This document shows positions 1 to 3,843 of a DNA stretch of 5,393 nt, piece after piece. How positions within the stretch are numbered: position 1 is the first letter of the stretch; each line of letters starts with the position of its first letter. The stretch lies in NCBI GenBank assembly GCA_934636325.1, contig CAKUAK010000045.1, forward strand, positions 1 to 5,393. The letters are read 5' to 3'. The notes under the pieces are model-generated. The model worked only from the letters and a program-made list of their open reading frames with translations, was not told the DNA's origin and searched no databases. The translations under genes were made by a program, and so were the position numbers. The stretch is from an uncultured Eubacteriales bacterium. GTDB taxonomy: Bacteria; Bacillota; Clostridia; Oscillospirales; Butyricicoccaceae.

Positions 1-33
1 GCGCCCGCCCGGGTATCCCGGGCGGGCGCTTTT
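1..33 (+). terminator. Intrinsic terminator of an upstream gene outside the window
   Basis: A perfect 13-bp GC-only inverted repeat (1-13 with 17-29, three-base loop TAT) is followed directly by four T residues (30-33). This is the layout of a Rho-independent terminator read on the + strand. The gene it ends lies left of the window and cannot be named. The U-tract is short, but the stem is very stable. Because the hairpin starts at base 1, a matching A-tract on its left that would make it bidirectional cannot be assessed. Confidence 0.85.
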
Positions 34-72
34 GCATATATAAAGGCGGCGCGAAAAGATGACCCAGCATGC

Positions 73-101
73 TTTACAGAAACCGATAAAGACATTATAA
101 T
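73..101 (+). promoter_or_regulatory. Vegetative-type promoter of the MATE transporter gene
   Basis: The -35 box TTTACA (73-78) and a perfect -10 box TATAAT (96-101) are separated by 17 bp, the optimal spacing for a sigma-70/sigma-A promoter. Transcription should start near 108, giving a leader of about 50 bases before the ATG at 159. An 8-bp palindrome AGCATGCT (66-73) touches the -35 box; it is too short to call an operator on its own. Confidence 0.75.
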
Positions 102-108
102 GATGGTC

Positions 109-127
109 GCTTTGCGGGTATCAAAGC
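109..127 (+). other. Small hairpin at the 5' end of the MATE mRNA leader
   Basis: GCTTTG (109-114) pairs with CAAAGC (122-127) around a seven-base loop. It lies at the predicted 5' end of the transcript. A six-bp stem in this place could act as a 5'-end mRNA stabiliser, but that is inference. It shows no riboswitch-like architecture and no terminator tail. Confidence 0.35.
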
Positions 128-158
128 CGCAGGGACAACCAATACGGAGAGTTTTTTT

Positions 159-1535
159 ATGGCAAGATCGCTTTCCCGCCGCAGCGGGGAGATAACTATG
201 ACCGAAGGGTCGTTATACAAAAACATACTTATATTCAGCATCCCGCTCATATTCTCACAGCTGCTTCAGGTCCTGTTCAACATGGCCGACGTGGCCGTCG
301 TCGGCAAGTTTTCCAGCGCCACCGCGCTGGGCTCGGTCGGCTCGACCTCGACCCTTGTATATCTGTTCACCGGCTTCCTTATCGGCCTCGGCAACGGCGT
401 AAATGTCCGCGTGGCAAAGTATCTCGGCGCCGGGAGGGACAACGAGACCCGCAAGTGCATCCACACCTCCTTCATACTCTGCACGGCCATGGGATTCCTG
501 ATAACCGTCCTCTGCCTGTTGCTGGCCGCGCCCATGCTCGAGCTGCTCAAGACCAAAAGCGACCTGCTGCCCGGGGCGGTGCTCTATTTCAGGATATATG
601 CGCTAGGCATGCCGGCGCTGGGCATATTCAACTTCGGCAACGCCGTATTGAGCGCTGCCGGTGACACAAAGCGCCCGCTGGCCTATCTGACCATAGCCGG
701 TGTCCTCAATGTCATCCTCAATCTCTTCTTCGTCATCGTCTGCAATATGGCGGCCGACGGCGTCGCGCTGGCCAGCATTATCTCGCAGTATGTGTCGGCG
801 GCTCTGGTCGTTATCCATATGATGCGCCTCAAGGACAGCTGCCATTTTGATTTTAAGGCTCTGCGTCTCGATAGCCTGGAGACAAGGCGTATATTGGGCA
901 TCGGCATCCCGGCCGGTGTGCAGTACGCCATATTCTCGATCGCCAACCTCTTCATCCAGGTCGGCATAAACTCCTTCGACTCGGTGGTCGTCTCGGGTAA
1001 CTCGGCGGCCGTCAATGTCGACAATGTCGTATATAACGTCATGGCGGCCTTCTATACCGCCTGCTCGACCTTTATGAGCCAGAACTGGGGCGCGGGCAAG
1101 CATGACAGGATGATAAAGAGCTATTATATCAGCCTGGGCTTCGCCTTTGTCAGTGCCGCCGTGCTGAGCGCAGCCTTCTGGCTGGGCGCAGGCTCTTTCC
1201 TCAGCCTTTTCACCAACGACGCCGGGGTCGTCGACGCCGGACTCAAGAGATTGCAGATCATGTGCCTCTCTTTCCCCATCAGCGCGTTTATGGACTGCAC
1301 TATCTCGGCCTGCCGCGGCATCGGCCGCAGCCTTGTGCCGACCGTTGTCGTTATCCTCGGGTCCTGTGTATTCCGCGTCATATGGGTATACACCATCTTC
1401 GCACACTTCCACACGATACCCTCGCTCTATCTGCTCTATCCCTGCTCGTGGATACTCACGGCCGCGGCCGAGATAGTTTACTTCATCCACAGCTTCCGCA
1501 TACTTAACGCGCCCAAGGCCGAAGCGGCAAAATAG
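159..1535 (+). CDS. MATE family efflux transporter (multidrug/cation antiporter)
   Basis: This is a 458-residue polytopic membrane protein of the MATE family (multidrug and toxin extrusion), which exports cationic drugs or metabolites in exchange for Na+ or H+. The length and roughly 12 hydrophobic segments match the family, arranged as two six-helix halves (about residues 23-220 and 243-445). Family landmarks are visible: MTEGS at residues 14-18 before TM1, the TM1 proline P29, NMADVAVVGKF at 41-51 with acidic D44 where the family carries its conserved TM1 Asp, AAGDTKRP at 166-173, SQNWGAGKHDRM at 307-318 and the second-half CRGIGRSLVP at 385-394. The start at 159 has GGAGAG (146-151) seven bases upstream. 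The in-frame ATG at 198 has GGGGAG (186-191) six bases upstream and would give a 445-residue protein starting at MTEGS, so it is a real alternative. The gene is alone between its own promoter and terminator. The substrate cannot be read from sequence; no regulator gene is adjacent within the window. Confidence 0.95.
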   Translation: MARSLSRRSGEITMTEGSLYKNILIFSIPLIFSQLLQVLFNMADVAVVGKFSSATALGSVGSTSTLVYLFTGFLIGLGNGVNVRVAKYLGAGRDNETRKCIHTSFILCTAMGFLITVLCLLLAAPMLELLKTKSDLLPGAVLYFRIYALGMPALGIFNFGNAVLSAAGDTKRPLAYLTIAGVLNVILNLFFVIVCNMAADGVALASIISQYVSAALVVIHMMRLKDSCHFDFKALRLDSLETRRILGIGIPAGVQYAIFSIANLFIQVGINSFDSVVVSGNSAAVNVDNVVYNVMAAFYTACSTFMSQNWGAGKHDRMIKSYYISLGFAFVSAAVLSAAFWLGAGSFLSLFTNDAGVVDAGLKRLQIMCLSFPISAFMDCTISACRGIGRSLVPTVVVILGSCVFRVIWVYTIFAHFHTIPSLYLLYPCSWILTAAAEIVYFIHSFRILNAPKAEAAK

Positions 1536-1568
1536 GCCTTGCGGTGACCCTGATACGCAGTATTTAAG

Positions 1569-1607
1569 AAAAAGCTCTTGCCCTGTTAGACGGGCGAGAG
1601 CTTTTTT
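1569..1607 (+). terminator. Intrinsic terminator of the MATE gene
   Basis: A 15-bp stem (1569-1583 with 1592-1606, including one G-U wobble at 1579/1596) closes an eight-base loop and ends in a run of six T residues (1602-1607). It starts 33 bases after the stop codon. The A-run at 1569-1573 gives the opposite strand a T-run too, so the hairpin could stop transcripts from both directions, although no minus-strand gene faces it here. Confidence 0.92.
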
Positions 1608-1695
1608 CATGTATACACGGGAAATGACAGAAATATTATTTACTAAAATGCTTATTAAATATAGACAATTATGATTTTGAAAGAGCCGGTGATGA

Positions 1696-1724
1696 TTGAC
1701 AGATTAAACAAAATATAATAAGAT
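1696..1724 (+). promoter_or_regulatory. Probable promoter of the brnQ-type gene
   Basis: A perfect TTGACA (1696-1701) lies 17 bp upstream of TAAGAT (1719-1724), a four-of-six match to the -10 consensus, inside an AT-rich spacer. A perfect TATAAT also occurs at 1714-1719, but it is only 12 bp from the TTGACA, too close to be its partner, and no good -35 box fits it. The transcription start is expected near 1731, leaving a leader of about 48 bases, too short for a T-box or a typical riboswitch. Confidence 0.6.
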
Positions 1725-1740
1725 TAGGTCAACCTCAAGA

Positions 1741-1753
1741 ATCAAATTTTGAT
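1741..1753. promoter_or_regulatory. Palindrome in the brnQ leader, possible operator
   Basis: ATCAAA (1741-1746) and TTTGAT (1748-1753) form a perfect inverted repeat around a single T. It lies between the predicted transcription start (about 1731) and the ribosome binding site (1764), a place where a repressor could block transcription. It does not match the CodY box consensus (AATTTTCNGAAAATT). An operator role is inference from position and symmetry only; such short AT-rich palindromes also arise by chance. Confidence 0.3.
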
Positions 1754-1763
1754 ATGCGAGATT

Positions 1764-1768
1764 AGGAG
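1764..1768 (+). promoter_or_regulatory. Ribosome binding site deciding the brnQ start
   Basis: AGGAG (1764-1768) lies ten bases upstream of the ATG at 1779. The same reading frame is open further upstream from a TTG at 1749, and a GTG lies at 1770. The TTG would place this Shine-Dalgarno sequence inside the coding region, and the GTG is only one base from it, so 1779 is the best start. Confidence 0.75.
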
Positions 1769-1778
1769 TGTGGACAGA

Positions 1779-3113
1779 ATGAATAACAAGCTTAGCAGGT
1801 CTCAAATCGTGTATGCGTCCTTCATGCTGTTTTCCATTTTTTTCGGGGCAGGAAACATGATCTTTCCGCCGAGCCTGGGGCAGCAAGCGGGAACGCAGGC
1901 TCCGCTGGCTTTGCTGGGATTCAGCCTTACCGACGCGGGGCTGGCCGCGTTGGGGATAATCGCGGTGGTAAAGGCGGGAAATAACATGGACGACCTGGTG
2001 GGCCGCGCCGGAAGGCGGTTCGGCATCCTTCTTTCGATGTCGATCTATATGCTGATAGGCCCTCTTTTTGCGATTCCCAGGACAGGGGCCGTTTCCTTCG
2101 AGGTCGGCATAGTGCCGTTTCTTCCGGAAGGAAGCTCGCGGTTTGTTCCGATGCTGCTTTATTCGGCCGTTTTCTTTGCCGTCACATTCTTCTTCTCGCT
2201 GAAGCCCACAAAAATAATCGACATCGTGGGAAAGGTCATGAGCCCGATCCTGCTCCTTTCTATCCTGTTGATCTTTGTAACGGCAATGCTCAATCCTTTG
2301 GGCGAGGTAGTTGAGCCGGCGGTAGAATACAAAAACGGTCCGTTCGTCGAAGGCCTGCTTCAGGGATATCTGGCGCTCGACGGTTTTGGCGCGCCGATTT
2401 TTGCTATCATTATTGTTGACATCTTTAAAGATAAAGGGGTCACAGACCGCAAGGGCATCATTCGATATACCTGCATAGTCGGCCTGATCGCGGCGGCTCT
2501 TTTGTGTCTGGTCTATGGAGAACTTTGCATGATCGGCGCGCAGACATCGGGGATGAGCCCGTTTGCCAACGGCGGCGTTCTTCTCAGCTATGCAGTCCAT
2601 GCCATGTTCGGAAAATGGGGAAATATCGTTCTGGGCATTGCCATGGTCATGGCCTGCCTGACCACTTCTATCGGCCTGACCACCTCCTTCGGCGATTATT
2701 TCTCCAAGAGATACCCGAACCTGAAATACCGGAACATCATCGGGGTGGTCTGTGTGTTCACATGGGTGGTTTCGAATGTCGGCATTGACATGCTGATGCA
2801 TCTTGTGCTGCCGATCCTGGTGGTGCTTTATCCGCTCCTGACCGTGCTGGTGCTGTTATCCTTTTTCGACCGCTTCTGGCATGGAAGAACCGAGGTCTAT
2901 CTTCTGAGCATGCTTTTCGCGCTGTTCTTTTCGGTATTTGACGGATTCAAGACAGCGGGAATAGGGCTGGGAGGACTGACCGAGCAGGTCATGAAGCTGC
3001 CTTTGGCATCGATAGGGGTCGGCTGGCTGATCCCGGCGGCAATTGGCTTTGTGATAGCACTGACGCCGATAGGCAAGAAGTGCGGTGAATATCTGCGCCG
3101 CAAACCGGCATAG
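1779..3113 (+). CDS. brnQ: Branched-chain amino acid transport system II carrier protein (LIVCS family)
   Basis: This 444-residue inner-membrane protein is a secondary transporter that takes up leucine, isoleucine and valine with Na+ or H+ (LIVCS family, BrnQ type). The length is close to that of E. coli BrnQ (about 440). Diagnostic family blocks are FFGAGNMIFPPSLG at residues 21-34, GPLFAIPRTGAVSFEVGI at 94-111 and GYLALDGFGAPIF at 196-208, spread over about 12 hydrophobic helices. The C-terminus is short and basic (LRRKPA), as expected for a cytoplasmic end. The start at 1779 is chosen from the AGGAG ten bases upstream; an N-terminal extension to TTG 1749 is unlikely. The gene has its own promoter and no co-directional partner close enough to be an operon: the next gene starts about 350 bases away. 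Glycine codons GGA/GGG and a mixed set of valine codons are common here, whereas the MATE gene mostly uses GGC and GTC, which suggests a different history. The coupling ion cannot be read from sequence. Confidence 0.95.
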   Translation: MNNKLSRSQIVYASFMLFSIFFGAGNMIFPPSLGQQAGTQAPLALLGFSLTDAGLAALGIIAVVKAGNNMDDLVGRAGRRFGILLSMSIYMLIGPLFAIPRTGAVSFEVGIVPFLPEGSSRFVPMLLYSAVFFAVTFFFSLKPTKIIDIVGKVMSPILLLSILLIFVTAMLNPLGEVVEPAVEYKNGPFVEGLLQGYLALDGFGAPIFAIIIVDIFKDKGVTDRKGIIRYTCIVGLIAAALLCLVYGELCMIGAQTSGMSPFANGGVLLSYAVHAMFGKWGNIVLGIAMVMACLTTSIGLTTSFGDYFSKRYPNLKYRNIIGVVCVFTWVVSNVGIDMLMHLVLPILVVLYPLLTVLVLLSFFDRFWHGRTEVYLLSMLFALFFSVFDGFKTAGIGLGGLTEQVMKLPLASIGVGWLIPAAIGFVIALTPIGKKCGEYLRRKPA

Positions 3114-3333
3114 GAATATTCCTGGCAGATAGTGCGCATTGCCGAAGGGGAATATGCATCTCTTGCCAGAAGAGAAAGAAGAAGAAGGACCTGAAACATG
3201 GCATCACGTTTTTGGCATGACGTTATACAATAATAAATATGTCGCTTGCGATACAGAACGAATCTAATTTGTAATATTTCCACTAAAACCAACTCAGCAA
3301 ATTGTGAAAGCATCTGAAAAAAACATTAAGCTG
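3114..3333. other. Intergenic stretch after brnQ without a convincing gene
   Basis: No convincing gene is seen here. Just after the brnQ stop an imperfect stem-loop can be drawn (3116-3122 with 3149-3155, inner GGCA 3124-3127 with TGCC 3140-3143), but no T-run follows, so it is not a clear terminator. A 22-base purine-only tract covers 3168-3189. A 12-base direct repeat with one mismatch (TGGCATCACGTT at 3199-3210, TGGCATGACGTT at 3213-3224) has a 14-base period. From about 3225 the sequence is AT-rich and unstructured to the eye up to the promoter at 3334. AACATT (3322-3327) is inverted at 3345-3350 around the -35 box of that promoter. Confidence 0.5.
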
Positions 3334-3363
3334 TTGACAAGAAAAATGTTAAGTGCATATAAT
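3334..3363 (+). promoter_or_regulatory. Strong vegetative promoter of the envelope operon
   Basis: A perfect TTGACA (3334-3339) and a perfect TATAAT (3358-3363) are 18 bp apart, one base over the optimum. A TG at 3354-3355 lies one base away from the extended -10 position. Transcription should start near 3370, giving a leader of about 90 bases before the first gene. A second perfect TTGACA at 3390-3395 lies downstream but has no -10 box at a usable distance. Confidence 0.85.
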
Positions 3364-3374
3364 ATAGCCAACAT

Positions 3375-3386
3375 CTTTTGCAAAAG
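3375..3386. promoter_or_regulatory. Perfect 12-bp palindrome just after the predicted start, possible operator
   Basis: CTTTTGCAAAAG is a perfect palindrome at about +5 to +17 of the predicted transcript. Its position, overlapping the initial transcribed region of a near-consensus promoter, is typical of a repressor operator. No regulator gene is present in the window, so the binding protein is unknown. In RNA form it could at most be a tight hairpin without a usable loop, so a DNA-level role is more plausible. Confidence 0.45.
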
Positions 3387-3404
3387 TATTTGACAAAATA
3401 TTAA

Positions 3405-3438
3405 CGGTAGACGGGTCATTGATTTGACCCGTCTACCG
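3405..3438 (+). other. Perfect 14-bp-stem hairpin in the operon leader
   Basis: Bases 3405-3418 (CGGTAGACGGGTCA) are exactly complementary to 3425-3438 around a six-base loop TTGATT. No T-run follows on the + strand (ATCAATAAAAGG follows), so it is not an ordinary intrinsic terminator for the operon transcript. The stem ends ten bases before the G-run of the ribosome binding site and leaves that site single-stranded. It may stabilise the mRNA or be a regulatory RNA element. Read on the minus strand it is followed by TTAATATTTT, so a weak minus-strand terminator is the other option. Confidence 0.6.
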
Positions 3439-3447
3439 ATCAATAAA

Positions 3448-3454
3448 AGGGGGG
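3448..3454 (+). promoter_or_regulatory. Ribosome binding site deciding the start of the small membrane protein
   Basis: AGGGGGG (3448-3454) is an unusual G-run version of the Shine-Dalgarno sequence. It ends almost on top of the ATG at 3456 (one base of spacing), but its core AGGGGG lies eight bases before the ATG at 3462. The second ATG, two codons later, is therefore the better start. Confidence 0.65.
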
Positions 3455-3461
3455 AATGTCA

Positions 3462-3827
3462 ATGAGACTCAATCATCGCATCTATGACGCTCTCGAGCGG
3501 ATACTGCTGGTCGTGCTCTATTTCGTGCCTTATGCCTATATGGCGCTGCTGGCCGATGTGCGCGGCGGCACGGTCGTCGGTTATATCCTCTGCGCCGTGA
3601 TAATGGGCTTCATTGCATTCCTTGCCGGGATGACCGACCACCGCACGCTGGCGCTGGGCGGTCTTTTGTTATCTACGCTGAGCTCGCTTTCGATAACGGT
3701 CAGATATGACAATGATTGGAGCCGGTACACCAAGCCGCTGTACCCCTCGGGAGTGGTGCTTGTCATTATGGCGGCCATGCTGGCCGTGCATATTTTAGTA
3801 TGGAAGCTGATGAAGAAAAAGAGCTGA
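3462..3827 (+). CDS. Small four-helix integral membrane protein of unknown function
   Basis: I do not recognise a family. The protein has 121 residues from the ATG at 3462 (123 if the ATG at 3456 is used). It is almost wholly hydrophobic, with four predicted helices at about residues 13-31, 37-57, 62-80 and 95-117. The first helix is preceded by a short polar stretch (RLNHRIYDALER), and the last is followed by the basic tail KLMKKKS, which by the positive-inside rule puts both ends in the cytoplasm. The longest loop outside the membrane would be about 81-94 (RYDNDWSRYTKPLY), rich in aromatic and charged residues. There is no signal peptide or enzymatic motif. The stop is 16 bases before the lipoprotein ATG, and that gap holds the next AGGAGG site, so the two genes are almost certainly co-transcribed from the promoter at 3334. 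A role as membrane partner of the lipoprotein is inference from context. Confidence 0.85.
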   Translation: MRLNHRIYDALERILLVVLYFVPYAYMALLADVRGGTVVGYILCAVIMGFIAFLAGMTDHRTLALGGLLLSTLSSLSITVRYDNDWSRYTKPLYPSGVVLVIMAAMLAVHILVWKLMKKKS

Positions 3828-3843
3828 CGAGAGGAGGCTTATT

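Noticed and set aside
603..1610. A long minus-strand frame (335 codons) opposite the MATE gene.
   Set aside because: The product is a low-complexity, Asp/Arg/Glu-rich string with no domain, lies wholly antisense to a clear MATE gene and runs through its terminator hairpin. It is a by-product of GC-rich codons.
1725..1778. T-box or riboswitch before brnQ.
   Set aside because: The leader from the predicted transcription start is only about 48 bases, with no stem array, specifier loop or T-box bulge sequence.
1704..2801. A long minus-strand frame (365 codons) opposite brnQ.
   Set aside because: The product is His/Arg/Gln-rich with no family resemblance and no ribosome binding site; the sense strand encodes an unmistakable BrnQ.
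3116..3155. Stem-loop just after the brnQ stop as an intrinsic terminator.
   Set aside because: The stem is interrupted by unequal internal loops and no T-run follows, so it does not meet the usual pattern.
3154..3267. A 37-codon open frame after brnQ (ATG 3154 to TAA 3265), starting MHLLPEEKEEEGPETWHH.
   Set aside because: The only ribosome-site-like bases (AAGGGG 3145-3150) are just three bases from the ATG, no promoter is seen, and the frame covers a purine tract and a 14-base-period repeat that is out of phase with codons. It is most likely a chance frame, though a small protein cannot be excluded.
2897..3313. A 138-codon minus-strand frame overlapping the end of brnQ.
   Set aside because: It has no ribosome binding site before its start, overlaps brnQ by over 200 bases and has no recognisable domain. 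It reads as a shadow of the brnQ coding strand.
3390..3395. Second TTGACA box as another promoter.
   Set aside because: At 16-18 bp downstream the sequence is GGGTCA-like, inside the hairpin, with no -10 resemblance.
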